DNA from: Simiduia aestuariiviva
GTDB taxonomy: Bacteria; Pseudomonadota; Gammaproteobacteria; Pseudomonadales; Cellvibrionaceae
Assembly (NCBI RefSeq): GCF_014192475.1
Contig: NZ_JACHXZ010000003.1
Coordinates: 434,001-498,000, forward strand
Direction of reading: 5' to 3'
DNA length: 64,000 nucleotides
In this document: positions 1 through 8,895 of the stretch, one piece after another
How the letters are laid out: every line of letters begins with the position of its first letter
How positions within the stretch are numbered: the stretch's first letter is position 1
Program-made: the position numbers and the translations under genes
Notes under the pieces: generated by a model
The model's database searches: none
What the model was told of the DNA's origin: nothing
The model's input: the letters and a program-made list of their open reading frames with translations, nothing else

Positions 1-1
1 A

Positions 2-454
2 GTCGCAGCTGCCAAGGATGCCAAATTGTCCGCCAACTGGATCATGGGCGAGCTGGCAGCGCGCTTAAACGCAGCGGAGCTAACGTTGAACGCAAGCCCC
101 GTGTCCGCGCAACAACTGGGTGGCATGATTGGCCGCATTAAAGACGGCACAATATCGAGCAAGCAAGCGAAAGAAGTGTTTGACGCCATGTGGGCCGGCG
201 AGGGCGATGCCGACACCATCATTGAACAGCGCGGCCTAAAGCAAGTTTCGGACACCGGCGCACTCGAGGCCATGGCCGATGAAATTATTGCCGCCAGCCC
301 CAAGCAGGTGGAAAATTATAAAAATGCCGATGCCGATAAACGCCCCAAAATGCTCGGCTATTTCGTGGGTCAAATCATGAAGGCCTCCAAGGGACAAGCT
401 AACCCTCAGGCCATCAACGATATTTTGCTGAAGAAGCTCAACGCTCTGCTGTAA
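2..454 (+). CDS. gatB: Asp/Glu-tRNA amidotransferase subunit B, C-terminal part
   Basis: This is the 3' end of a gene whose start lies before the window; the frame is open from base 2. The translation starts [13 protein letters not shown], and the lysine-leucine-alanine/serine-asparagine-tryptophan stretch followed by MGEL is typical of the linker between the GatB kinase-like core and its YqeY-like C-terminal helical domain. About 150 residues remain. GatB is the subunit of the GatCAB complex that activates Glu-tRNA(Gln) or Asp-tRNA(Asn) for amidation in the cytoplasm, and the C-terminal domain contacts the tRNA. The gatA gene would be expected just upstream. An inverted repeat (461-468 with 483-490) follows the stop. 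The family call is confident; the partial state is due only to the window edge. Confidence 0.9.
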   Translation, partial: VAAAKDAKLSANWIMGELAARLNAAELTLNASPVSAQQLGGMIGRIKDGTISSKQAKEVFDAMWAGEGDADTIIEQRGLKQVSDTGALEAMADEIIAASPKQVENYKNADADKRPKMLGYFVGQIMKASKGQANPQAINDILLKKLNALL

Positions 455-460
455 GCTTGC

Positions 461-490
461 GAGTGGCATCTGGAATTATGGGTGCCACTC
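461..490. repeat. Inverted repeat after gatB
   Basis: GAGTGGCA (461-468) pairs with TGCCACTC (483-490), an 8-bp stem with a 14-base loop, seven bases after the gatB stop. No T-run follows on either strand, so it is not a standard intrinsic terminator. It could stabilise the mRNA 3' end or be a weak terminator. Confidence 0.35.
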
Positions 491-545
491 ACTGCCCAAC
501 TTCTCATATTTCGTCTCAAACAATGACGGCGGCAATGGATCAAAT

Positions 546-842
546 ATGTCACTGAAGAAAGACAAACAAAAAGTATTAGGTCAGGTGTTTACTGACGAAC
601 AAGTACGCACATTTTTAACCTATGAAGCACCGGAAGGTATGAACGCCGACTTTCACTGCCTAGAGAAAGCCTACCGCGGCATGGTGGCGGAAAATTTCGC
701 CACCTTTGTTCAATTTTTCTTGGCCGATGGACGCGACCTGAACGCGCGCAACGCACAGGGCCAAACGCTGCTGGAGATTGCTACCCAGCACCGTCAGGGT
801 GCGGATTACGCCAATATACTCAAGCAGGCCGGCGCCATTTAA
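546..842 (+). CDS. PA4642-family conserved protein
   Basis: This 98-residue soluble protein has no signal peptide or membrane segment. It resembles the small conserved family named after Pseudomonas aeruginosa PA4642, recalled from its charged KKDK start, the LEKAYRGM centre and the DLNARNAQGQTLLEIA stretch. The latter looks like a single ankyrin-type helix-turn. The molecular function is unknown. The ATG at 546 is preceded by GGA at a suitable distance. It sits 91 bases after gatB and 31 bases before cysZ, all on the same strand. The family call rests on memory of the pattern, not on a search. Confidence 0.6.
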   Translation: MSLKKDKQKVLGQVFTDEQVRTFLTYEAPEGMNADFHCLEKAYRGMVAENFATFVQFFLADGRDLNARNAQGQTLLEIATQHRQGADYANILKQAGAI

Positions 843-873
843 GCGCGGGTAACGGCAATAGGGATTTTGCACA

Positions 874-1653
874 ATGATCAAAGTAAACGGTTCCCCCACC
901 TCCGCACCGGCAGCGCTGAGCTTGGGCCTCAGATTGATTTTGCACCCCGATTTGCGGATCTTTATTTTGGTGCCGCTGCTGATCAATTTGGCTTTGTTTT
1001 TTGTTTTAACCGCCTGGCTGATGCACGAATTTGGCCTACTTATGGATTGGTTATTGGACTTTCTACCGGGCTGGCTCAGCTTTCTTGGTGGGATCTTGTG
1101 GCTGATAGCCGCCTTTTTTCTTATCTTTGTATACGGCTATAGCTTTAGCATTATTGCCAATTTGATCGCGGCCCCCTTTAACGGTCTATTAGCAGAGAAA
1201 ATCGAAACGAAGCTTACCGGGATTGCGCCTCCACCCGAACCACTCAGCACCATGATCCCGCGCACGCTACTGCGCGAACTGCTTAAACTTTGGTATTTTT
1301 TATCGCGCGGACTGTTGGTCATGCTGGGCTTGCTGCTGCTATCGTTTATTCCTTTACTGCAACTCTTGACGCCCATCATTGCCGCGCTGTGGGGCGCATG
1401 GTGCATGACCATTCAATACACTGACTACCCCGCCGACAACCACAAAACGCCCTTCAAGGAATTGCGGCACCAGCTAATGACTCAATCATTGGGTAGCTAC
1501 AGCTTAGGGGGATTAATCATGTTGGGCGCGATGATTCCAGTACTTAATATTTTTGTGATGCCCATCGCCGTGGCTGGTGCCACCGTTTTTTGGTTGAGAG
1601 ACATTCACGGTCGAGCGCTCAACCCAGAGGCGCTACTGACCCACAACCGGTAG
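874..1653 (+). CDS. cysZ: Sulfate transporter CysZ
   Basis: A 259-residue inner-membrane protein with about four long hydrophobic segments (roughly residues 28-52, 65-105, 140-180 and 205-238). The length and the motif order (an early P-x-L-x-x-F-x-x-x-P-L-x-I-N stretch, then N-L-I-A-A-P-F-N-G-L-L-A-E near residue 100) match CysZ/EI24-type proteins. CysZ mediates sulfate uptake feeding cysteine synthesis. The start at 874 keeps the first hydrophobic segment intact and has only a weak ribosome site. The next gene runs in the opposite direction and ends eight bases beyond this stop, so the two converge. No cys genes are adjacent, so the role rests on homology alone. Confidence 0.85.
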   Translation: MIKVNGSPTSAPAALSLGLRLILHPDLRIFILVPLLINLALFFVLTAWLMHEFGLLMDWLLDFLPGWLSFLGGILWLIAAFFLIFVYGYSFSIIANLIAAPFNGLLAEKIETKLTGIAPPPEPLSTMIPRTLLRELLKLWYFLSRGLLVMLGLLLLSFIPLLQLLTPIIAALWGAWCMTIQYTDYPADNHKTPFKELRHQLMTQSLGSYSLGGLIMLGAMIPVLNIFVMPIAVAGATVFWLRDIHGRALNPEALLTHNR

Positions 1654-1661
1654 TTACACCC

Positions 1662-2921
1662 TCAATAGTCATCGTCGTCGCCCACCACTAAATTGCGCCC
1701 AGCCTCTTTAGCGCGCACCAGATATTCGTCGGCTTTGGCAATTTGCTCGTCCAATGACCCGCCCACTAAATTGGTGACACCGGCGCTGAAAGTGCAATAG
1801 AGCTCAGTGCCGTCATCCAACGCCAACGGCCGCGTCGCTACCATTTGCCGCACCTGAGAAATCAATGACTGCGCCTGATCGTTATCCAGACCTGGCAGCA
1901 GCGCAAAAAACTCTTCACCACCGGCTCTCGCCACCAAAAAACGCTGCAATGCGCTCTGCAACAATTCGGCCACTTGCACTAGCAGGCAATCGCCAATTTC
2001 GTGCCCGTAGGTGTCGTTGAGTTGGCGAAAGTGATCGAGATCTATCACCGCTGCGGCAATGGGTTTAGCGCTGGCAACCGCATCTTGGTAGAGCAGCTCA
2101 CCGCGCTCGTAGAAATAGCGGCGACTCCAAATGCCAGTGAGATAATCCTTGAAGGTTGCGTCGCGAATCTGGCGAATCAGCTCGAGCGATTCGACGTTGT
2201 GGCGAACGCGGCAATTGAACTCTTCGTAGTTGAAGGGCTTTAACAGGAAGTCGTTGGCACCATTTTTAATAAACTTAGCCGACAAAGATTTATCGCCTTG
2301 CCCCGATAGGCCGATGATCACCAAATCACTCTTGCCATATTTATGGCGCAAATTCTTAACCAGCTCCACCCCATCCATTTCAGGCATGTGATAGTCGGTG
2401 ATCACTAGACTGATATCCTCTTGCGCGAGAATGACCTTTATCGCCTCTTTGCCATCGGCGGCGCTAAACACGTTAAACCCTTGGCGCAGCAACAGCTCCG
2501 AGATATAGCGGCGCGACGTGGCGGAGTCGTCTACCACTAACACCGAGAGCGACTGGTTGCGCTCCAAGCGTTGCACCATCCCCACCGCGTACTCATAGGA
2601 GTAGCGCCCTTCCTTAACCACATAATCAACAATGCCCTTGCTTAGGATCTTGTCCCGCCGCTCTTCGTCATAGCTCCCTGTGAGCACGATAACGGGGACC
2701 CCCTCGCCAAGGACCAGATCAACAATCTCGCCGTCGGGCGCATCGGGCAAGTTTAAATCGGTCAACGCAGCAAAGATTCGATCTTTTTGGGTATCCAGCA
2801 CCACCTTGGCATCGGCAAAGTTGGTTGCAAATACCGCCTCAACATCACTGTGCTGCTTGACCACGTGTTTGACGATTTTCGTGACCAACTGACTGTCTTC
2901 TACAACTAAAATCCGCTTCAT
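1662..2921 (-). CDS. Diguanylate cyclase with two receiver domains (REC-REC-GGDEF)
   Basis: A 419-residue cytoplasmic response regulator. The first receiver domain is about residues 1-120, with its phosphate acceptor Asp at 55 and conserved Lys at 103. The second is about 125-245, with Asp 176 in a TDYHMPEMDG motif. A GGDEF domain follows, with signature GGEEF, which should make cyclic di-GMP from two GTP. The usual RxxD inhibitory site five residues before GGEEF is absent. The ATG at 2921 is chosen over an upstream TTG at 2936 because GGAAG lies just before it and the protein then begins MKRILVVEDS, a normal receiver start. A terminator upstream (2961-2989) separates it from the helicase gene, so it has its own promoter. 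The partner kinase is not evident here. Confidence 0.9.
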   Translation of the reverse strand: MKRILVVEDSQLVTKIVKHVVKQHSDVEAVFATNFADAKVVLDTQKDRIFAALTDLNLPDAPDGEIVDLVLGEGVPVIVLTGSYDEERRDKILSKGIVDYVVKEGRYSYEYAVGMVQRLERNQSLSVLVVDDSATSRRYISELLLRQGFNVFSAADGKEAIKVILAQEDISLVITDYHMPEMDGVELVKNLRHKYGKSDLVIIGLSGQGDKSLSAKFIKNGANDFLLKPFNYEEFNCRVRHNVESLELIRQIRDATFKDYLTGIWSRRYFYERGELLYQDAVASAKPIAAAVIDLDHFRQLNDTYGHEIGDCLLVQVAELLQSALQRFLVARAGGEEFFALLPGLDNDQAQSLISQVRQMVATRPLALDDGTELYCTFSAGVTNLVGGSLDEQIAKADEYLVRAKEAGRNLVVGDDDDY

Positions 2922-2960
2922 GGCGCTTCCAACCAAGGCATCCAGAAATCAGTCTAGTCA

Positions 2961-2989
2961 AAAAACAAAAACCCGGCAGACGCCGGGTT
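2961..2989 (-). terminator. Intrinsic terminator after the DEAD-box helicase gene
   Basis: AACCCGGC (2970-2977) pairs with GCCGGGTT (2982-2989) around an AGAC loop. On the minus strand the stem is followed by T5-G-T6. It lies 16 bases after the helicase stop codon and ends that transcript before the REC-REC-GGDEF gene. Confidence 0.85.
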
Positions 2990-3005
2990 GAGATAAATTC
3001 TGATT

Positions 3006-4565
3006 CTAACGCCTACCACGAGGCCCGCTAGAGCGTTGGCTGCGATTGCCAGTGGGGCGTGGCCCGCGGCTACGGCGTGCCGGCGGCAGCAAATCTGGTG
3101 TCGGCGCCAACAGCTCCTCAGGGGGTTGCTCACACTTTAGTTGGGCACCCAACAATTCACCAATGGGCATCAATCTAAGTGCATCATCCTCACAGGCAAA
3201 GCTAATAGATGTGCCCTTACTGCCCGCGCGCCCAGTGCGCCCAATGCGGTGCACGTAATCTTCAGGCTCTTCAGGCAAGGTGAAATTGACCACATGGCTG
3301 ATGCCGCTGATGTGAATGCCTCGGCCGGCCACGTCGGTCGCGACGAGCACCTTAATCGCCCCAGACTTGAAATCATCCAAGGTGCGTACACGCTTATTTT
3401 GGGCCACTTCACCAGATAATAAGCCTGCCTTAAACCCGTGCGCCTCCAATTGCTCGTGCAAACGCCGACACTGATCGCGGCGATTGGCAAACACGATTAG
3501 ACTCTCAACGTCTTCGTGTTTGAGCAGGTTATATAGCAAGGTGTATTTTTCTTCAGTGCTGACCAGATAGACATGCTGATCTACTGAGTCGGTCGCCACG
3601 GACTCGGGCTCAATCTCAATTCTTACCGGGTCGATGGTCCACTGGCTCGCTAGATTGAGTACATCTTCAGTGAACGTGGCGGAAAAGAGCATGGTTTGGC
3701 GCAGAGATTTTTGCGGCGTCTGGCGAATGATGCGTCGCACCTGAGGAATAAAGCCCATATCCAGCATGCGATCAGCTTCGTCCAACACCAATATTTCCAC
3801 GTGATCGAGATACACATCGCGGTTGCCGGTAAAGTCAATCAACCGACCGGGTGTCGCCACCAGGATATCCACAAATTCAGAGTGCAGGCGCTGCTGCTGC
3901 TTACCGTAATCCATGCCGCCCACCAATGTATGGACAGTCAGATCGGTATACTTGGTTAACAATTTGGCGTCATCCGCAATCTGGATAACCAGCTCGCGAG
4001 TGGGGGCAATAATTAGCGCGCGGGCCTCACCGGCAAAGCGCTCCCCCTCAATGGGGTTGTTGAGCAACTCATCGATAATACCAATGAGAAACGCGGCGGT
4101 TTTTCCCGTGCCCGTCTGCGCCTTGCCAACGAGATCATCTCCGTTGAGTGCGTAAGGTAGAGACTGAGCCTGAATGGGTGATGCATATTCAAACCCAAGG
4201 TCAGCAATGGCATGCATTAAGGGTACGGGAATATCAAAATCGTGAAACCGCGTTTTACCCGCCATTTTGGGGACTTTAAACTGAGAAACATCCCAGGCTT
4301 CTGCCGCCTGCCGCTCTGCAACTTTTGGCCCCCGAGAGCCGCGCTCGCCGCGCTTGCGGCCACTGGCTCTGGGATTCCGGCCTCGACCAGACTTGCTCTC
4401 TGCAGATTCTGAACGACTGCGCTCGGCAGTGATCTTGTTTTTTTCAGTGGCTCTTTTACCGCTTGAGGTACTTTTATTTGCCCGCTTTACATCGCCACCG
4501 GCTTGTTGTGGCGCAGACTTAGACCCTGCCCCCCCAACCAAATTTTTAATTAATTTAACGATCAA
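3006..4565 (-). CDS. rhlB: DEAD-box ATP-dependent RNA helicase, RhlB-like
   Basis: A 519-residue RNA helicase. A basic, low-complexity N-terminal extension of about 110 residues (Lys/Ser/Arg-rich) precedes a complete two-domain core. Visible motifs are the Q-motif region SPIQAQ, motif I AQTGTGKT, Ia [27 protein letters not shown], and [12 protein letters not shown]. The C-terminus is again Arg/Gly/Pro-rich and probably binds RNA. Core spacing and the short hydrophobic N-terminus resemble gammaproteobacterial RhlB, the helicase of the RNA degradosome; other DEAD-box paralogues cannot be excluded. The start is a TTG at 4565 with AGGTGAG about nine bases upstream. It lies 76 bases downstream of a diguanylate cyclase on the same strand. 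Confidence 0.85.
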   Translation of the reverse strand: MIVKLIKNLVGGAGSKSAPQQAGGDVKRANKSTSSGKRATEKNKITAERSRSESAESKSGRGRNPRASGRKRGERGSRGPKVAERQAAEAWDVSQFKVPKMAGKTRFHDFDIPVPLMHAIADLGFEYASPIQAQSLPYALNGDDLVGKAQTGTGKTAAFLIGIIDELLNNPIEGERFAGEARALIIAPTRELVIQIADDAKLLTKYTDLTVHTLVGGMDYGKQQQRLHSEFVDILVATPGRLIDFTGNRDVYLDHVEILVLDEADRMLDMGFIPQVRRIIRQTPQKSLRQTMLFSATFTEDVLNLASQWTIDPVRIEIEPESVATDSVDQHVYLVSTEEKYTLLYNLLKHEDVESLIVFANRRDQCRRLHEQLEAHGFKAGLLSGEVAQNKRVRTLDDFKSGAIKVLVATDVAGRGIHISGISHVVNFTLPEEPEDYVHRIGRTGRAGSKGTSISFACEDDALRLMPIGELLGAQLKCEQPPEELLAPTPDLLPPARRSRGPRPTGNRSQRSSGPRGRR

Positions 4566-4641
4566 TGTTTAATACTCACCTGTTTTAGGCGCGGGAGTAT
4601 AACACGGCTCAGCTTGCTGAGTGTATTTTAACCAGCGCCGG

Positions 4642-6312
4642 CTAGAACAAGTGCCCCATGCACACTTGGTTGCGCCCCGTTCGCTTGGCGTCATACAGCG
4701 CTTGATCAGCAGCTTTAAAAATCGTGCGCAATGCATTCTTGTGCGCCAACTGCCGCACATCGGGTTGGCTCGCGTCAGCAATGACAGCGCCGACACTGAC
4801 GGTCACGATCCCCAGTTCCGACGCCTGATGCTCCATCCCCTGACCAGCAATGACCTTGCAAATGCGCTCGCATAAGCTTTCCAAAACGCTCTGTGACGCG
4901 CCGAGCAATACCATACAGAATTCCTCTCCTCCGTAACGGGCCGTCAGCGCCTCGTGCGCGGGCTGCTGGTCTCGCAATAACTTGGCGACCTCTTTTAATA
5001 TCCGATCTCCAGCGGCATGGCCGTAATAATCGTTAAACTTTTTAAAGTGATCAATATCGATAAGCACCAAGCTATAGGTAGACGCCTTAGCCAAACACTT
5101 TAACCAAGAGTCATCCATGAATTGATCCAAATAGCGACGATTTGCCAACCCTGTTAGCGCGTCAGAAATTGAGGCAAGGCGCAACTCCTCTTGCTTGCGC
5201 CTAGATTGCTTTTCGCGCTCACACACCTCTTCAAGCAACAAGTTGAATTGACCCGCCATGCGATTTAGCTCTTCGTAGCTATCAACCTCTAAGCGCAGAT
5301 CATAGCGAGCGCTGGTGGTTATGCGCTCCATTTGCTGCTCCAACCCATTTAATGGCAACACCAACCAACGGCGCACCACCCACGCCAACCCCAAAAGCAA
5401 CACGGTGGCTGCAAACAAGCCTGCAACAATCGCGTCGGAGAATAGCTCTGTCTCAAAACCAAGGCTATCTAACGTAATCCAGAGCATCATTAGCGGCTCA
5501 TCATTGACGTCGCGCAACAACCAGTAAATGCGGTTGTCTTTGTCCCTCGGGCGAATATCCTCCGTAAGTAAATACCGCCACATGGGCGCCAACGATGCAG
5601 TGCCATCCGGTAAAAACTGCCCCGCAAGATCAAGGTCGGTCTGCTCTGCAACACTGTTGATATAGCGACGATCCAACCACGTCCACATGATCAATGTGCC
5701 GGCATTAAGTTGCGTGCCATCACCATAACTCGTGGGAAAGATTGGGTAGGCCACAAAAACAACCGGGCTTTTTGGCGTGCGCACGTAGCCAACACGCTTT
5801 GCTATCTCCCCCTGCTGAGGCAGATGGGGCGCCACGTGCATAAGCTTGCGCATCATCTCCTCACCCATTGGTGGCTGCTCCAGCATGGGCTTGGTATCGC
5901 CCTGACCAAATTCCAATCCAAATTGCCAGACGACGTCGCCAGCCGCATCAAGAAATATCACGCCGTCTATTTCATTGTCCTGCAAAGTACGGCTATCAAA
6001 GTTGCTGGCCAAAAATTGCTCGTGGGGCGACTGGACGAATTCATAGGCATCGTCCCAGAGGGCATTGTCTGCGACCCGATTTTCATACACCGCAAGTCGC
6101 TGAGAGAGCGCATTGTTCACGCGCAACACATCTTTGCGATCCGACTGATTAACAATCGTGAATAATGTCGGCAAATCGATAAAGTACCGAACGGCCAATT
6201 GCGCCGAAAACAGGAATAGGAAGGCGACCACCCCCAATAATATCGCGCGAGTTCGCAACAGGTAACCGGCCTGCCGCCGTAGACTAAATACAGAGTTATA
6301 AGGTGCCGACAA
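4642..6312 (-). CDS. Membrane diguanylate cyclase with CHASE4-like sensor, HAMP and GGDEF
   Basis: With the proposed start this is a 556-residue inner-membrane protein. A first membrane segment (about residues 22-42) is followed by a periplasmic sensor of about 240 residues that looks like CHASE4 (N-x-x-W-D-D-x-Y-x-F pattern near its start). A second membrane segment, a HAMP linker and a short coiled coil lead to a C-terminal GGDEF domain with GGEEF, so it should synthesise cyclic di-GMP. No RxxD inhibitory site precedes GGEEF. The frame is open to 6594, but that extension is antisense to the HDOD gene. I choose TTG 6312 because GAGGGGA lies eight bases upstream; GTG 6384 is the alternative. 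It is divergent from the HDOD gene, sharing about 108 bases of upstream DNA. Confidence 0.85.
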   Translation of the reverse strand: MSAPYNSVFSLRRQAGYLLRTRAILLGVVAFLFLFSAQLAVRYFIDLPTLFTIVNQSDRKDVLRVNNALSQRLAVYENRVADNALWDDAYEFVQSPHEQFLASNFDSRTLQDNEIDGVIFLDAAGDVVWQFGLEFGQGDTKPMLEQPPMGEEMMRKLMHVAPHLPQQGEIAKRVGYVRTPKSPVVFVAYPIFPTSYGDGTQLNAGTLIMWTWLDRRYINSVAEQTDLDLAGQFLPDGTASLAPMWRYLLTEDIRPRDKDNRIYWLLRDVNDEPLMMLWITLDSLGFETELFSDAIVAGLFAATVLLLGLAWVVRRWLVLPLNGLEQQMERITTSARYDLRLEVDSYEELNRMAGQFNLLLEEVCEREKQSRRKQEELRLASISDALTGLANRRYLDQFMDDSWLKCLAKASTYSLVLIDIDHFKKFNDYYGHAAGDRILKEVAKLLRDQQPAHEALTARYGGEEFCMVLLGASQSVLESLCERICKVIAGQGMEHQASELGIVTVSVGAVIADASQPDVRQLAHKNALRTIFKAADQALYDAKRTGRNQVCMGHLF

Positions 6313-6420
6313 GCCGCTGTTCCCCTCAGTGATCGACCTAAAGTGTAGCCGCAATTTGCAATAGCGACCGCGAGGGTCCTGCACTATGCTTAATGCAGGG
6401 CTCAACAATAGGACAAGCGG

Positions 6421-7203
6421 GTGGATCAAAGGCTGCTGGACAAAGTTCATCAACTGCCCCCTATGCCGCAGGTAGTCCAATCTCTTATTGCCTCCTTCGG
6501 CGAGGCAGACGTAAATACCGATGACATCACTCGAAAACTCGCCAGCGATCAGGTGTTGACTGCCAAAGTGCTGCGCATGGCTAATTCTGTGCACTATGGT
6601 GCGCAGCGCAAGATCGCCTCCGTCAACGACGCCGTTGTTCTTTTGGGGTTTGATGCCTTGCGCACCTTGGTACTGGCCTCAGGCCTCACTAGCACACTGA
6701 CGGCGCCAGAGGGATTTGATATTAAGCAGTTTTGGCGCAACAGCTTTGACATGGCAGCCGTCTGCAAGTGGCTTGCCTCGTTCACCGCACTGAATCGAGA
6801 AACCGCGTTTACGTGCGGCATGATGCACAATATCGGTGGATTAATTATTCACATTATTGCGCCCGAAGAGGCCGAGGACCTAGACACTATCGGAACGGCA
6901 GATCCCTGGCTATTTACTGAACTGGGGTCCGCATTGGCCGAGCGCTGGCACTTCCCTGGCAGTATTTGCCACGCCATTCGCCACCAACTCGCACCCGGCC
7001 AGGCTGCAATACAAGAACCCCTGGCCTACCTGTTATTTTTAGCCAACTATATAGAAGCCACCTACTGCAGTAGCCCTGAGGCCGTCGCGCAAAACATGCC
7101 CGAACTGGCGCTAGCGAAATTGCACATTTCACAGGATGCACTCATGGCAAAACTGGTAGAGCTTGAGTCCGCCAAGGGCCGATTTGACGCGCTTCTGAGT
7201 TAG
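6421..7203 (+). CDS. HDOD-domain signalling protein
   Basis: A 260-residue soluble protein made almost entirely of one HDOD domain, a non-catalytic relative of HD phosphohydrolases found in signalling proteins. It shows LPPMPQVVQSLI at the start, the S-D-Q-V-L-T-A-K-V-L-R-M-A-N-S core and N-D-A-V-V-L-L-G-F. HDOD proteins often act with cyclic di-GMP systems or two-component output, which fits the divergent diguanylate cyclase next door. The start is GTG 6421 with AGGAC upstream. Its last 62 bases overlap the 3' end of the convergent unrecognised gene on the other strand. No catalytic function is claimed. Confidence 0.85.
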   Translation: MDQRLLDKVHQLPPMPQVVQSLIASFGEADVNTDDITRKLASDQVLTAKVLRMANSVHYGAQRKIASVNDAVVLLGFDALRTLVLASGLTSTLTAPEGFDIKQFWRNSFDMAAVCKWLASFTALNRETAFTCGMMHNIGGLIIHIIAPEEAEDLDTIGTADPWLFTELGSALAERWHFPGSICHAIRHQLAPGQAAIQEPLAYLLFLANYIEATYCSSPEAVAQNMPELALAKLHISQDALMAKLVELESAKGRFDALLS

Positions 7204-8008
7204 CCGGCCACGGCAAAGGGCGCCAGGTAGACCCCATGCCCGTATCGCCAGTCACAATACTCACCCCCTTGCCTTCTGGTCCTGCAGCGAGCCCCGTCAC
7301 AGAGTAGCCATCGATCCTATAAACCGGTCGCCACTGGGGCTCAGACGCTTTCCACCCCAAGATCTCAGAACCTGCATCATCCACAAGCGCCAACCAAAAC
7401 GCATCTTCAGAGGCATATAGAGCTGCCTGACGCCCAGCGTTAAGCGCTGCGAGCCAATCTTTCGGGACACCCACACTACCCTCGTCAATATCCAGCTGGT
7501 AACTTGGAACCGCCCAATGGGCGCTGCGCAATTCACCGGTATCCGCATGCAGGCCCCAGACTGCCATCGAGTGATCACTCGCCACGCCACAGGCCATGGA
7601 CAACCAAGGCTCTGCGACCTCGGTGGCACCCAGAACGGCAAACTTCGGTGTCTTGCCCCAATTCCGCAGCTGCACATGGACCAAGCGCCGCTCGCGCCCA
7701 TTGGCCACCAGCGCGAGCACCTCCCCGTGGTAGCGCGGCACACCGCAAGCCGCCAAAACCCCTCCTGACAGGGCCCCCTCCCAATCATTGAAAGATAGCG
7801 AACGATAGTGAACCGCATCAGAGTGGGCGCGCAGAAGCCCGAGCACTGGCACGCCGTCGCTTTTATGAACTGCCAGATAGGTCGACTCGTCGAGGCTTGC
7901 GATAGCCGCCAAAGGTCCGCGGGGCGCCGGCGGCGCTTCATTAAAACTGGCCCAAATCAGAACGACAATAAGACCCCAAGCTAAGGTATGAAAAGCGGCA
8001 TGAATCAC
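7142..8008 (-). CDS. Unrecognised protein with N-terminal membrane anchor or signal peptide
   Basis: I do not recognise this 288-residue protein. It starts with a hydrophobic segment (about residues 5-22) followed by a Pro-rich linker, so it is probably exported or membrane-anchored. The rest is rich in Trp, Gly and Ala with spaced short strands (for example AVWGL, WRPVYRIDGY), which would suit a beta-propeller-like or other all-beta fold; this is a guess. The 3' end overlaps the HDOD gene by 62 bases tail to tail. The reading frame is long and G+C-patterned like a real gene, and no better gene competes with it over 7210-8000. The start region lacks a clear ribosome site. Confidence 0.6.
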   Translation of the reverse strand: MIHAAFHTLAWGLIVVLIWASFNEAPPAPRGPLAAIASLDESTYLAVHKSDGVPVLGLLRAHSDAVHYRSLSFNDWEGALSGGVLAACGVPRYHGEVLALVANGRERRLVHVQLRNWGKTPKFAVLGATEVAEPWLSMACGVASDHSMAVWGLHADTGELRSAHWAVPSYQLDIDEGSVGVPKDWLAALNAGRQAALYASEDAFWLALVDDAGSEILGWKASEPQWRPVYRIDGYSVTGLAAGPEGKGVSIVTGDTGMGSTWRPLPWPANSEARQIGPWRTQALPVLP

Positions 8009-8205
8009 ATTGAGTGACCTGTATTGATTGCGAAGGCCGACATGTTACCGGCATCGTCGGTTGGGTCCAAATTCCTAGGTTGCGCTCGGCAACTGCTGTC
8101 CTATAAACTGCCGCCGTGATGTAATGCACTGCCCGCCCAAACGTGCTCCTTCAGGGGAAACTGCACACATAACCACCATATTCCAACTAAAGACAACTTC
8201 GGTAC

Positions 8206-8751
8206 ATGGCATTATCTAAGAAATCAATGCTAGAAAAGCTCTTTGACAGTCATGCGACAGGTCTGGTGCGCTACCTGACCCGCAAGATGAAGAGCGCCGA
8301 AGATGCCGAAGACATCGCCCAGAATGCCTTTATACGCATTCAAAAGCTGGCTGAGGCCGGCGAACTCGAAAACCCCAAAGCCTACCTTTACCAAACGGCG
8401 TCTAACCTTGCCATCGATCAAATTCGCCGTGAAAAACTCCACAGCAACTATCTTCAAGGCGAAGTGACCCGTCAACTTGCCGATTATGAAGTACCTGGCG
8501 CCATGCCCGACTATTGCACTCCCGAGCGCCTGCTCGCGGCCAAGCAGCAGCTCAATGAAATGGAGCGCGCCATCGGCAAGCTACCGTTGAAGTGCCGGCA
8601 GGCGTTTTTACTGCACCGGCTCAAGGGGCTCTCCTATGCAGAAATTGCGCAAGACATGGGTATATCCGTATCCAGTGTCGAAAAGTACATCCTTCAGGCA
8701 CTAAAAGCGTGCAGAAAGGCCCTTGAAAGGGTTGGCGCAAGCGAAATTTAG
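8206..8751 (+). CDS. ECF sigma factor, FecI-like
   Basis: A 181-residue RNA polymerase sigma factor with only regions 2 and 4. Region 2 covers about residues 10-75 (DAEDIAQNAFIRIQKL, then YLYQTASNLAIDQIRRE) and region 4 about 115-175 (LPLKCRQAFLLHRLKGLSYAEIAQDMGIS, with a helix-turn-helix). The sequence style is that of FecI-type iron-starvation sigma factors, which direct transcription of TonB-receptor genes after an outer-membrane signal. A fecR-like gene and a TonB receptor with the signalling domain follow on the same strand, which completes the usual trio. An intrinsic terminator at 8821-8840 separates it from fecR. The ligand is not evident from the sequence. Confidence 0.92.
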   Translation: MALSKKSMLEKLFDSHATGLVRYLTRKMKSAEDAEDIAQNAFIRIQKLAEAGELENPKAYLYQTASNLAIDQIRREKLHSNYLQGEVTRQLADYEVPGAMPDYCTPERLLAAKQQLNEMERAIGKLPLKCRQAFLLHRLKGLSYAEIAQDMGISVSSVEKYILQALKACRKALERVGASEI

Positions 8752-8802
8752 CGCTAATCGACTTTTTTCACCTTTCCCATTGCGTTTTATTTTCAACGGT
8801 TC

Positions 8803-8813
8803 GTCTAAAAGAC
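8803..8813. other. Small palindrome resembling an ECF -10 element
   Basis: CGTCTAAAAGAC contains GTCT (8803-8806) and AGAC (8810-8813) around AAA. CGTCT resembles the -10 core of FecI-type promoters. However, an intrinsic terminator begins only eight bases later, so a promoter here would yield a very short transcript. It may simply be part of the fecI 3' end. Confidence 0.2.
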
Positions 8814-8820
8814 ATAACCA

Positions 8821-8840
8821 GCACAACAATTGTGCTTTTT
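8821..8840 (+). terminator. Intrinsic terminator after the fecI-like gene
   Basis: GCACAA (8821-8826) pairs with TTGTGC (8830-8835) around CAA and is followed by TTTTT. The stem is only six pairs, so termination may be partial. It implies that fecR is not simply co-transcribed with the sigma gene. Confidence 0.6.
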
Positions 8841-8855
8841 AGCTGTTGTCTGTGC

Positions 8856-8861
8856 TAGTAT
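8856..8861 (+). promoter_or_regulatory. Possible -10 element (TAGTAT) for the fecR transcript
   Basis: TAGTAT followed by a CGCGCG-rich discriminator resembles the TATAAT-plus-GCGCG arrangement seen before miaB in this window. No good -35 hexamer sits at 17 bases (TTGTGC at 8830 is 20 bases away), so support is weak. It would start a leader of about 215 bases before fecR. Confidence 0.3.
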
Positions 8862-8895
8862 CGCGCGCCGCGAACGGAGCACGAAAAAACAGAAA

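Noticed and set aside
6313-6594. N-terminal extension of the CHASE4-like diguanylate cyclase
   Set aside because: It is antisense to the start of the HDOD gene, has no typical composition, and a good ribosome site supports TTG 6312.
8795-8815. FecI-type promoter directly after the sigma gene
   Set aside because: CGTCT is suggestive, but an intrinsic terminator starts eight bases later and no clear -35 is present.
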